Source: Beta vulgaris subsp. vulgaris
Taxonomy: Eukaryota; Streptophyta; Magnoliopsida; Caryophyllales; Amaranthaceae
Assembly: GCF_026745355.1 (NCBI RefSeq)
Contig: NC_079209.1
Coordinates: 45,958,971-46,022,970 of the forward strand
Length of the DNA stretch: 64,000 nt
Direction: 5' to 3'
How positions within the stretch are numbered: position 1 is the first letter of the stretch; the number at the start of each line of letters is the position of its first letter. The position numbers and the translations under genes are program-made. Shown one piece after another: positions 45,717 to 56,342 of the stretch. The notes under the pieces were generated by a model. That model had not been told where the DNA came from, made no database searches, and was given only the letters and a program-made list of their open reading frames with translations.

Positions 45717-47630
45717 TCATTGATTATATAGCACTTGTTCCATAACAAAACAAAGAAAGAAAAGAAAAAGGATTAAACAAAAGTTGTGTTCCTTAAAAAG
45801 GAAACAGAAACAACAACAACAAAAAAAAAAAGACTGGGAAGGGGAATGGTGTTCCTCTACAACTTCTTCTTCCACCACATCCTCTAATTTCTTCATCACC
45901 ACCCCATGGTTGAGTCCAACTTGTTCCTTCAACTCCTCCAAGGCACGGGCCATAGAGTCCATCTTCTTTTGTTGCGCAACAACTGTATCACTCAAGCTCT
46001 TCATAAGACTCATCATTTTATCAGTTTTAGCATCCAAAGTCCAGTGAAGATGATTATAAAATTTGATCATGTGTTGAGCAGGAAGACAAACATCATTTAC
46101 CCAGCTAGCATCATCCGGAGTTTCCTGTTCCTTACCCTTGGAACCTGAGGCAGATGGTGGATTTTGTGAAGGAACTGGAGGTGTTAGAATGGTAGGTTTA
46201 TCTGTTCCGGGAATAGAAACAGAAGGTGAAGGGTGATAAATTTGAGGAAGGAATGGTAGTGTTGGTGGAAGAGTGGTGGAGGTTGAAGCAAAAGGGTTTG
46301 GGCCTTTTATTTCATCCTTCAACTGCTCAAAGCTGGAAGGAACAGAGAAGAATGAGGGTGAAATGGAAGGCAGTTTGGTGAAAGGAACAGAGAGTTTAGG
46401 AGATGGAGGTGGAGTGGGTTCCTTGAGAGTTGAGGGTTCTTGTTCCTCAGCATCCGAAAGGACTAATGGAGAGTCCTTGTTGGAAGGAACAGAAACAATG
46501 GGAGCAATTTTTAAGCTATTGCTCTTCCTCACCCTCTGAGGAACAGAAACTTTAGGCTTGGTAGCAATGTGTTTGCGCCTCTTAGGTTTCGGTTCCTCCG
46601 GTTTAGGAACAGGTTCCTCCAAGATAACATCATTATCTTCTTCGATCTAAATCAAGCTTAGGCAGTTTTCTTTTACTTGAGGAACATGGAGCTATTCTCC
46701 CTTGAGTGAGGACTCCTTCTTGGACAGATAGACCAAGTCGATTTAGAGTCTTTCATTTAAAATGTTCCCTTGTTTTACTCCTATTGTGTCCAACCAGTAA
46801 GTCTTACTTCAAAGTGATGAAGTAAGAAGTTATCAAAGCACCGTACCAATACACAATTGTTTTCAATACAGTGAGTTAAGATGTTGAATGAAGAGGGAAG
46901 GGAAGTTGATTTGATGTGGTGGTCCAAGCAAAACATATAACACATATCCAAGAGACCCACTTCATTCCTCTTTTCAGTTCGAGGAATGAGTGCTCTCCAA
47001 CCAATTAAAATACTTTGTGAAGGGAGAGAGTAGGTTATGGTTTATTTGTTTTGGACCAGCAGTTCCTCCAAAATATTCTAAAATTTTGTCTTGAGGAAAA
47101 TTCGGAAAAGAAACAGTTCCTTTCCGTTTAAAGTACAAATCAGTTCCTTTGCAAGGAACTTCCCATACTTTGCCCAATGTGGCTTGATTAAACCTTAATT
47201 TTCTTCCTCTAACCTCAGTTGTGCAAGCCATTAGTTTACAAATTTGCACAAAATTCATCCATAGCTAAGGAACAAGAGCATTTTAAAGGCGAATTCAAAC
47301 AAGAATTCCATGCCTTGTTCCTTTAGAATGGAGTTAATTCTTAAATTCACTTTATTTGCCCATTCTAAATCGACGCAAAAACCCAAACATACCTAGATTC
47401 ACTTCGTTCGACCCGTTTCTTGGAAGATGAAGAAACAGTTCCTTTGGAAGGAACAGGGTGATTTCTTCTTCTTCCCCTGAGTTGTTCCGGGGTTTCTTCT
47501 TCATCATCTTCCTCAATTAACTTTCTTCTACGCATACTCCTTCGGGGAGATTCTAATTGTTGTTCCTCTATGGGGGTTTCTTGAATTAGTCGGTTTCAAG
47601 GGTTTTGGTTGGAGATGAAGAATTTTCCAT
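45717..47630 (-). pseudogene. Extra ORF between pol and 3' LTR (SIRE/Maximus accessory ORF)
   Basis: On the minus strand ATG 47630 opens MENSSSPTKTLE, then shifts frame into a Glu/Arg-rich part with MRRRKLIEEDDEEE. A block (47258-46974) with MACTTEVRGRKLRFNQATLG and KILEYFGGTAGPKQI resembles the 'putative plant transposon protein' family. Next comes a 301-codon frame (46622-45717) rich in Pro/Ser/Lys, with a possible coiled coil (SLMKSLSDTVVAQQKKMDSM) and a Phe/Cys-rich hydrophobic tail. Similar reading frames in SIRE elements were once called env-like. No function is shown here. The hydrophobic tail may be only read-through of a repeat-rich 3' region. Confidence 0.6.
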
Positions 47631-48249
47631 TTTTGAAGTGTGGTAGTTTTTGATGTGGAAAAGGGAGTTTCTTGAAGTTTTTGCCATGATTTTGAAGGTT
47701 TGAGGTTTTTATGGAGTATCAAAGGGTGTGTGATAGGTTTCGGTATGGTGAAGATGAAGAGTTGAGGAACACGGTTTCTAATAGATGAATTGAAGGAGGG
47801 TTTTGCATGTAATAGTATTATGACACGCGGGAAAAAATAAAGCAAATAAAAAATAAAAAGAAAAAGAAAACGAAAAGATAAAATAAGAACAAGATTTAAT
47901 TAAATCTGTTCCCTTTTATTTTGGGATTTTTCGGATTTTTCGGATTTTTATGATTTTAATTTTTGAAAGAAAATAAATGCTAAGGAACTTGTGCTATAGG
48001 AACAACTAATGCTACATATCAATGTCCTTCATATCATGCATGTTTCTTACCTTAGGAACAGTAAGGGGAGTATTATGTGACATTTGTGAGTTGTTTAATT
48101 TCTTTGAATTCATGTTTATGTTTTCAACATTCCAATTTGCAATGGTCTTAGGCAATTAAACACAATTATTTTAAGCATACAAAGTCACTCAAATTGATTC
48201 AAACATGGGGGGAATGTAGGAACAATCACTTAATTTTTATTAACCCTAA

Positions 48250-51200
48250 CTCAAGCCTTAATTTTTCATATCTATCCTTTGCAAAGGCTTAGTTAGATAT
48301 CAGCAATCTGATATCTAGTTTGACAAAACTCAAGTTTAATCAAACCTTTTTCAACATTTTCTCTTAAAAAGTGATGTCTGATATGTATATGCTTTACTCT
48401 AGAATGATGCACTGGATCTTTAGAATACTATAGCACTTGTATTGTCACAATAAATAGGAACACATTCAAAGTTTATTCCATAGTCACTAAGTTGTTGTTT
48501 TATCCAAAGCATTTGAGAGCAACATGCAGCAGCTGCTACATATTCTGCTTCAGCAGTGGATAAAGCAACTTGTTTGTTTTGGTTACTCCAAGAAACTAAA
48601 CTATGACCAAGGAATTGTGCCATACCTGAGGTGCTTTTCCTATTTACAAGATCTCCAGCATAATCTGCATCTGCATATCCTTTTAGTTCGAATGTATCAC
48701 TTCTTGGATAGTAGAGTCCAAGATCATCTGTTCCTTTAAGATATCTAAGAATTCTCTTACAGCAGTAAGGTGAGACTCCTTTGGATTTGCTTGAAATCTA
48801 GCACACAAACCAACACTGAAAGCTATGTCTGGACGACTAGCAGTTAGATACAAAAGTGAACCAATCATTCCTCTATATTTTGTTTGATCAACACTTGTTC
48901 CTATGGAGTCTTCATCTAATCTAGTTGAAGTTCCCATAGGAGTGTGATTTATCTTTGAATTTTCGAGGCCATATTTCTTTAATAGTTCCTTTATGTATTT
49001 TTGTTGGTGAACAATTATTCCTTTTCAGTTTGTTTGATTTGTATCCAAGAAAGAAATTTAACTCACCCATCATACTCATTTCAAATTCATTCTCATGAGA
49101 CTTGAGAATTCTTTGCACAATGTTTCATTAGTAGCTCCGAATATGATGTCATCAACATATATTTGAACAAGCAAAATTCAGTTCCTTTAGATTTTAGGAA
49201 CAAGGTTTTATCAACCTTTCCTCTTTTAAAATTGTTTTCTAAAAGGAACTTTGATAATCTCTCATACCATGATCTAGGTGCTTGTTTTAACCCATAAAGA
49301 GCTTTATCAAGCTTGTAGACATGATTTGGGAGATTATTATTTTCAAACCAGGGGGTTGTTCAACATATACATCTTCGTTTAGATAGCCATTTAAAAATGC
49401 ACACTTAACATCCATTTGATATATTTAAATCCCATGTAAGCAGCAAATGCAATTAAAATTCTAATGGCTTCTAATCTAGCTACAGGAGCAAAGGTTTCTT
49501 CATAATCTATTCCTTCTTGTTGATTATAACCTTTTACTACAAGTCTAGCTTTGTTTCTTACAATGGTTCCATATTCATCTAGTTTGTTTCTAAACACCCA
49601 TTTTAAGCCAATTACTTTTTGTTGTTTAGATGAGGGAACTAGATGCCATACCTTGTTTCTTTCAAACTCATTTAATTCAGCTTGCATTGCAGTAATCCAA
49701 TCAGAGTCAGTTAAGGCTTCTTCATGATTTCTTGGTTCCATCATTGATAGGAACGCATGAAATGCACAAAAGTTCCTTAACTGAGATCTAGTTTGCGTAC
49801 CTTTGGATATGTCGCTGATTATGAGTTCCATGGATGTGACTTTTTGTAATCTCCAAGGTTTTGGTTGAAACTCTCTTATAGGAACATGTTGTTCCTCATG
49901 AGTTCCTTGAGTAGATGAGGAACTCTGCTCAGTTGTTCCTCTGTTAGCCTCGGTGGACTCAGTTCCTTCATTTTGAGGAACAGGAGAATCTTCTCCTCCT
50001 TGAGGAACAGGAACATCATTGATGTCATTATTTTCAAATTCCTCGTTCCTTTCCTCTTTCACTTCTTCTTCTTCTTGTGAATCTGCTTCCTTGTACTTGG
50101 TTGTCTAACCCATCTCATAGTCATCAACCTGTATGCTTGGATTATGTTTGTCAGATTCATCAAAGATTAAGAATGCTTTCTTCAACACACATAGTTCTCT
50201 TGTTATATACTCTATAAGCTTTACTATGTGAGAGTATCCTAAAAATTTGCTTCATCACTCCTTGCATCAAATTTTCCAAGATTATCTTTTCCATTATTAT
50301 GCACATAACATTTGCAGCCAAATGTTCTAAAATAGGTGATATTTGGTTTCTTTCCAAAATAAAGTTCATAAGGAGTTTTATTAATGATAGGTCTCATCAT
50401 GGCACGATTAATTATGTGACAAGCAGTATTAACAGCTTCAGCCCAAAAGTTCCTTGGAAGTTCACTAGCAATTAACATGGTTCTAGACATTTCCTCCAAA
50501 GTTCTATTTTTCCTTTCTACAACACCATTTTGTTGTGGTGTTCTAGGGGCAGAAAAATTATGATCTAGGCCATTATCTCTGCTTAAGTCATCAAATTTAT
50601 AATTTTCGAATTCTTTCCATGATCTGATCTAATGTGCATTATTTTATGCCACTTAAGTTTTGAACTCTTTTAGCAAAGACAAGGAACTCATCATAAGTTT
50701 CATCTTTACTAGTGAGAAAAATAACCCAAGTTACCTAGAGTAGTCATCTACAATCACAAGTACATACCTCTTTCCACTTCTGCTTTGAATTCTCATGGGT
50801 CCACATAAGTCCATATGAATTAATTCTAATGGTTTAGTGGTACTTACAATCGTTTTAGATTTGAAAGAGGATCTTACTTGCTTACCTCGTGCACATGCAT
50901 CACAAACTTGATCAATATGAAATTTTATGGATGGTAATCCTAAAACAAGATCTCTTTATCTAAGTTTCTCAAGTAATGAAAAGCTAGCATGTCCTAGACG
51001 CTTGTGCCAAGAAGTGAATCATCTTCAATAACACTAAGACAAGTTAAATTGATTTGAGGAACAAGTTCCAGATCCACAATGTATGTGTTCCCTTTCCTTG
51101 TTCCTTCCAAATAACCTTCTTAGTTTTAATGTTGATGATCAAGCATTTTTCTTTATCAAATTTTACAGTATTTCCTTGTCACAGAATTGAGAAATGCTTA

Positions 51201-51425
51201 ATAGATTATGTTTTAGACCTTCAACTAAAAATACATTTTCAATGGAGTGTAGTGGTGACTTACCACCTTACCCAAGAACTATGTTACCTTTCTTATTATC
51301 ACCAAATGTTACACTTCCACCTTCATAGGTTGTGAGTGAGAGAAACTTTTTTGTCTCCTGTCATGTGCTTGGAACAACCACTATCGAGATACCATGTGTT
51401 GTTCCCCCTCACTCCAACCTGCAAA
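48250..51425 (-). pseudogene. pol: SIRE-like pol (protease to RNase H)
   Basis: Read from right to left: protease motif NTWYLDSGCSKHMTG (51425-51355); GAG-pre-integrase VCDACARGKQVRSSF (about 50910-50860); integrase blocks LELIHMDLCGP and IVDDYSR; integrase end NTACHIINRAMMRP and TPYELYFGKKPN (50499-50239); RT start [20 protein letters not shown] to [19 protein letters not shown] (50062-49391); RT catalytic YVDDIIFG (about 49165-49140); YRGMIGSLLYLTASRPDIAF (48937-48683); RNase H VALSTAEAEYVAAAACC (48623-48420), continuing to [15 protein letters not shown]. Many frameshifts and stops separate these parts. Confidence 0.92.
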
Positions 51426-52566
51426 AATCAACTAGTGTTAGTTGTAGGAACCCCATCTTTCGTGGGTTCCTGTTCTTGACTAGGATTTATTTTGACAACC
51501 CATTTTTTTTACTTATTGTCACATTTTTCCCAATCATCTCAGATTTTATTGACATTGATTTATGTAATGACCTACCTTGCCACAATACATACAAACTTTC
51601 ACTAGGTAGATCAACATATTTCTTTGTCTTGTTCCTTTTCTTGTAGTTTTCAAAACCAAGACCTTCCTTCCTCTTGGTCTGTGGTTTCTCAATCCACTTA
51701 GGAACTTTCATGATTTTGCCTCTGTTCCTTGCGACAACCAGTTCCTTTTTAAGATTACAGATCTGTTCCTTTAAAATATTTTTCTCTTTATTCATTTTTA
51801 ATCTCAGATCTGTATCCTTTCAAAGGGGTTGATCTTATATCAAAGGAACTCAGAACAGGGACAAATCCTTCAAGTGTGAAATCTCTAAATTAATTAGATA
51901 ATTTTCATTTTTCAAACTTTCATAACATTCTTTGATTTTTAAGTTTTTATCAAATAAATCAAAAATCTTGTTTCAACATCTGTTCTCATTTTCTTAAGCC
52001 ATTTTATGTGTTCCTTGCAACTTTTAAGGCTTGTTCCGTTTGTTTACGTTTTTCACGTTCATCTCTACATTCAAGAATTGCATCATAAAGAAGATCATAT
52101 ATTTCAGGCCTAGTTTTACCATCTAAGTCTGACTCAAGACCATGTTGACTTACCTCAACTTTTTCTTCATCTTCTTTTTCGTCAGTGTTTGCCATGAGGC
52201 AAAGGTTTGCTGTTTCTTCAGTTGGTTGTTCCTCTTCTTCTTCCGTCTCTGAATCTCCCCAAGCAGCTATCATAGCTTTGCGCACATTTGCCTTAGAGAA
52301 AGGTGCTTTGATTCTTTGTTCCTTTCAGCAAAGCGTTCCTTGTTCCTTTCTTTGGTTTTGTCATTTTCCCAAAGAGGACATTCCTTGATGAAGTGATCTG
52401 TACTACCACATTTATGACAAGCAGCTTTGTTAGAAAATTTCTTAGTTTTACCTTTGAAGTTTCCATTCTTCATGTTCCTGTACATCTTTTGAAATTTTCG
52501 AACCATGAGGGTTGCTTCTTCTCCTTCTGAATCCGAATCATCTTCATCATCTGTTTTGAGAGCAAT

Positions 52567-53985
52567 CACTAGGGGAAAAAACATAAAGGGCTGCGCAGGA
52601 AGGGCTGCGCTTTTCGTAAAAGCGCAGCCCTACTAGTGAAGGGCTGCGCTTATTTAAAAAAGCGCAGCCCTACTAAGCAGAAGGGCTGCGCTTATTTAAA
52701 AAAGCGCAGCCCTTCAATAGTAGGGCTGCGCTTTTTTAAATAAGCGCAGCCCTTCTGTAGGTAAGAAGGGCTGCGCTTTTAAAAAAGCGCAGCCCTACTA
52801 AGTGAAGGGCTGCGCTTTTTTAAAAAAGCGCAGCCCTTTCTGAAAAAATTTGAAATTTCGGAATCGCGGGCTTTGAAATATTGAGCGGGGATTCGTCAAA
52901 TATATTATCTCTCATTCTCTCTCCTCTCTCACGTCCCTCATTATTCCTTTCCTCCTTCTCTCTTATCCTCTCATCCTCTCTTCTCTCTCAAAATCTCCCA
53001 TAAACATTTGCGACAAAAACCTTGAAATGATTTGCACTAAACATGGCGACGGAGTCCGATTGCCTATTGTGATTCCTTTTCGGAAGCGGAATGAGCCAAC
53101 GAGTCAAACTCACCGCTACGCCGTGACGTTTAGGCTTTTTAAGCCATCCGAGTTCGTTTAAGCTTCCAAATAGCCATTTTAAGTTTTTTCGAAATTTTTT
53201 TTTTCCTTAAATTATGTATTTGGGTTTTGTTTTATGTATTTAAACATTATTAGGTTGTAGTTCTTGTATTTTCAGATCTATAATGTTCTTGTATACTTCT
53301 CTTTGTTTATATGTTTTGATTAATGTTCTTGTATACTTCTCTTTGTTTATATGTTTTGATTAATGTTCTTGTATACTTCTCTTTGTTTTGATTAATGTTC
53401 TTGTATACTTCTCTTTGTTTATTTTGATTAATGTTATTCTTGTATGCTTCTCTTTGTTTATTTTGATTAATGTTCTTGTATACTTCTCTTTCTATATAAT
53501 TTCTTGTATTTTCATCTTTGTTTTGATTAATGTTCTTGTATACTTATTGTATACTTCTCTTTGTATATTAGTTTTTGTTCCTTTTTTTCATTTTCGTTTC
53601 ATTCTTTTTATTGTTTTGGGTTTAGTATTTTCGTTTCGTTTCTCTTCTCTTCTGTTTAATTTCAGAAAATGTGAGATTATGAGTAAAAAAATGACAAAAA
53701 AAAAATTTTTTTTTATTTTTTTTTTGGTAGGAAGGGCTGCGCTAGTTAGGAAAAAGCGCAGCCCTTTAGCCTAGAAGGGCTGCGCTTTTTTAACTAGCGC
53801 AGCCCTTCTGGGCTAGAAGGGCTGCGCTTTTTCCTAACTAGCGCAGCCCTTCTAGCTTAAGGGATGCGCTTTTCTAGCGCAGCCCTACTTAAAAAGTGAA
53901 GGGCTGCTACTGAAAGGGCTGCTGTCAAAAAGCGCAGCCCTACATGCCTTTTTTAGCGCAGCCCTTCTTCATTTTTCCACTAGTG
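52567..53985. mobile_element. CACTA-D element inside gag (1419 bp)
   Basis: It begins CACTAGGGGAAAAAAC and ends TTTTTCCACTAGTG, with the duplication AAT (52564-52566 and 53986-53988). Both ends carry hairpin arrays: AAGGGCTGCGCTT, spacer, AAGCGCAGCCCT, about six pairs at 52590-52840 and about five at 53730-53965. Removing it rejoins gag as SKSI-ALKTDDED. The centre holds a CT-rich leader-like tract and a 40-bp tandem repeat. There is no transposase. Confidence 0.95.
53265..53575. repeat. Tandem repeat GATTAATGTTCTTGTATAC (about 30-50 bp unit)
   Basis: Seven or so copies of TTAATGTTCTTGTATACTTC plus TCTTTGTTTATATG of varying length lie in the centre of CACTA-D. Confidence 0.9.
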
Positions 53986-54726
53986 AATTGATTTTGATTT
54001 GGAGCTTTCACCATACTCAGAATCAAGGTGAAGCTCATGAGTCATAAGTCACCCTGCCAGCTGTTCTAGGTTGAACTTAGTGAAGTCTTTTGTTTCTTGA
54101 AGAGCAGTGACTTTAGCCATCCATCTGTCCTTAGGAAGACTCCTAAGAACCTTTCGAACCTGTTCCTCAGATGAAATAAACTTTCCAAGAGAAGCCAACT
54201 CATTAATAATGTTAGTAAAACGAGTAAACATGTCTCGTATGCTTTCCTTAGATTTCATGCAGAACCGTTCATATTGATTCATAAGTAAATTAATTTTCGA
54301 TCTTTTAACTTCATTAGTTCCTTCATGGGTTACTTCTAGTAAATCCCATATTTGCTTTGCGGATTTGCATCCCATGATCCTATTATGCTCATGGGGTCCA
54401 AGTCCACAATGCAACAGTTTAATAGCCATGGCATTTACTTCCATTTTTTCAAAATCAGATTTATCATAATCAGAGAGGGGTTTTAGAGTTACCTCATTTT
54501 TGTCATTTGTAGTTGTGACTTCGAAATCACCAACTTCAATGACTCTCCATACCTGATAGTTTTCAGCTTTGATGAATATCTCCATGCGGTTCTTCCAATA
54601 GTTGTAGTACTTCCCATTGAACATAGGAGAGCTTTGAGTGGAATAACCTTCTTCAAGTTTCTCGGTGGTATTCATTGTTCCTTGGATCTTTTTCTCAATA
54701 GGGTTTCCTATCTTACGTGAGTTCTA

Positions 54727-54740
54727 GCTCTAATACCAAT
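54727..54740 (-). other. Primer-binding site of SIRE-like element
   Basis: On the minus strand TTGGTATTAGAGCT follows the LTR end (AAAATAACA). This is the iMet-type primer site with one transition (CAG to TAG). Confidence 0.8.
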
Positions 54741-56113
54741 TGTTATTTTCCTAGGAACACTACAAGAAGGGGGTGAATTGTAGGTGTAGAAATAAACGTA
54801 ACTTTTTGCGGAAATCAAAACTTAAACGAATAAATAAGCTAGAGCACAAGGGATTTTTACGAGGAAAAACTTCTTGGGCCAACAAGAAGAAACAACCTCG
54901 ACCACTAGGGATTTTAAACTCAACTCTTTCACTAATTAGGCCAAACATCTTTGTTACAACCTAATTCTAACTCGAGCCACACCATGAGTTCCTAAACTCA
55001 AGTTCCTGAGCCATTGTTCCCTTAACAGTAGTTCCTCTCAACTTCACTCGAAGTTTTCTCACTCATACAAGCTTCACTCAAAGCCTTTCTCTTACAGAAC
55101 TTCACTCAAAGTTCTCTTACCCCAAAAACCAAAATACAATTGATCGAAATAAGCTTAGTGGAATTAGAGTAAGAAAGCAAAGAACAAATGGCTATTATGA
55201 GAGAATGAAGGCACTGACACTTAATTAGTTAAACTCACTTAATTACTTAGTCAGACACAATTTGGAACTTATCTAGACTTCAATATTTACAGTGATAATC
55301 ACAAAGAACATGGGATTAAAACTTGATTACATGTTAAGTCCATTAACCCATGATGTTCCTTCCCCAAGGAACACGTTTCTCATCATGTCCAATGATCCCA
55401 TGATCTCAATATGAACGTGGATATATTTTAGCCACTACTCCTAAGTAATAGGAGTTCCTTGAGCTTTATCCGAAAATTAGTTTTATAAAAACAGCTTTTA
55501 TCTTTAAAACTGAATTTTTAATCTTTAAGAAAATAATATCTTTTAAACAAATTCTTTCTAAAAACCGGATATTTATTTTCTTTATTTTTCCGAAAACAAA
55601 ATCTTCTTCTTAAACGGATTTTCTTTTTATTAAAACTGATTTTATCATTTGAAATTAGATAAAACTAATTTCCTATAATTTAGGCATGACTTACTCAATT
55701 GCACAATTAACCATTATACTTTTGCACGCCTAAGGCTAGTTCCTTTTATAAACTAAGTTCCTTTAACAGATTCATTTAGTGCCACTTAGTTTGTTCCTCA
55801 CAAAGGAACAAACTCTCATTCTCAAAATAAACTGTCACTGTTCCTTACCATCCTTACTTTGTTCCTTTACACTGGAACTAGAAAATAAAACGCCTAGCTT
55901 TTATTCTTCTTGATCCAATGCTTTCTCCAGTATCAACTTATAGAAACTTCTTTACTTAGCCTTTGAAATCATCTCTTGATTTCTTCCTTGACTTCGTATT
56001 CTCCCAGTTCCTTTCATTAATACCTTAAACATCATACACTCATAGAAACTCATTAGTTCACTACTTAGTTTGCATCTTTGTTTCTTTGTCATCATCAAAA
56101 CTAGGTTTCAACA
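54741..56113 (-). repeat. 5' LTR of SIRE-like element (1373 bp)
   Basis: In plus orientation it runs from TGTTATTTTCC to TTTCAACA. It is intact and serves as the reference for the interrupted twin. Confidence 0.95.
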
Positions 56114-56342
56114 AATGCATTTATAGATTACATTACAACAGGCAATAGGCATAAACTCAGTAACACTACTTGGACATTTGACTTTAGGAATAAGAGTCAA
56201 AATGGTAGTGTTTACCTCATTCAACAGTTTGTAGAGTTGAAAAAATCCAAAACTCCACCCGTCACTAATTCAACAACAATGTCCCATGTGTCCTTGTAGA
56301 AAAACGACCCAAACGCATCGGGACCCGGGGTTTATCCCCAGG
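56114..56342 (-). mobile_element. LINE, middle segment (start of RT)
   Basis: On the minus strand the sequence reads GPDAFGSFFYKDTWDIVVEL, then a one-base shift to LNEVNTTILTLIPKVKCPSS, and VTEFMPIACCNVIYKCIAK, which runs across the AATGC duplication into 42346. These are the first blocks of the LINE RT domain. A one-base frameshift lies near GDK-PGPDA. It lies between the SIRE-like element and solo LTR 4. Confidence 0.9.

Larger units (their letters stand above)
51487..54675 (-). pseudogene. gag: SIRE-like gag, split by a CACTA element
   Basis: The frame starts at ATG 54675 (MNTTEKLEEGYSTQS), with the UBN2-type gag core: MFNGKYYNYWKNRMEIFIKA, AKQIWDLLEVTHEGT and RSLPKDRW. It meets a TGA at 54049-54051, continues as THELHLDSEYGESSKSKS, and is then interrupted at 53986 by the CACTA-D element. 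It resumes at 52566 with LKTDDEDDSDSEG, then a CX2CX4HX4C zinc knuckle (CHKCGSTDHFIKEC, near 52420). An acidic C-terminal part (52285-52004) and a basic part with VPKWIEKPQTKRKEG (51795-51487) follow. The nonsense codon and the insertion disable it. Confidence 0.9.
42347..56113 (-). mobile_element. SIRE/Maximus-like copia element, minus strand, with nested CACTAs
   Basis: LTRs at 54741-56113 (5') and 42347-45267 (3') are flanked by AATGC (42342-42346 and 56114-56118). Minus-strand order: LTR, primer site, gag, protease, integrase, RT, RNase H, extra ORF, purine tract, LTR. The LTR start TGTTGAAACCTAG, the zinc-knuckle gag, and a long region with an accessory ORF between pol and the 3' LTR fit the SIRE/Maximus lineage. 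Frameshifts and stops make it defective. Two CACTA elements (43515-45062 and 52567-53985) are inserted; without them it is about 10.8 kb. Confidence 0.94.

Noticed and set aside
53388..53774. 128-codon hydrophobic ORF that looks membrane-spanning
   Set aside because: The hydrophobic residues come from the T-rich 40-bp tandem repeat of CACTA-D.
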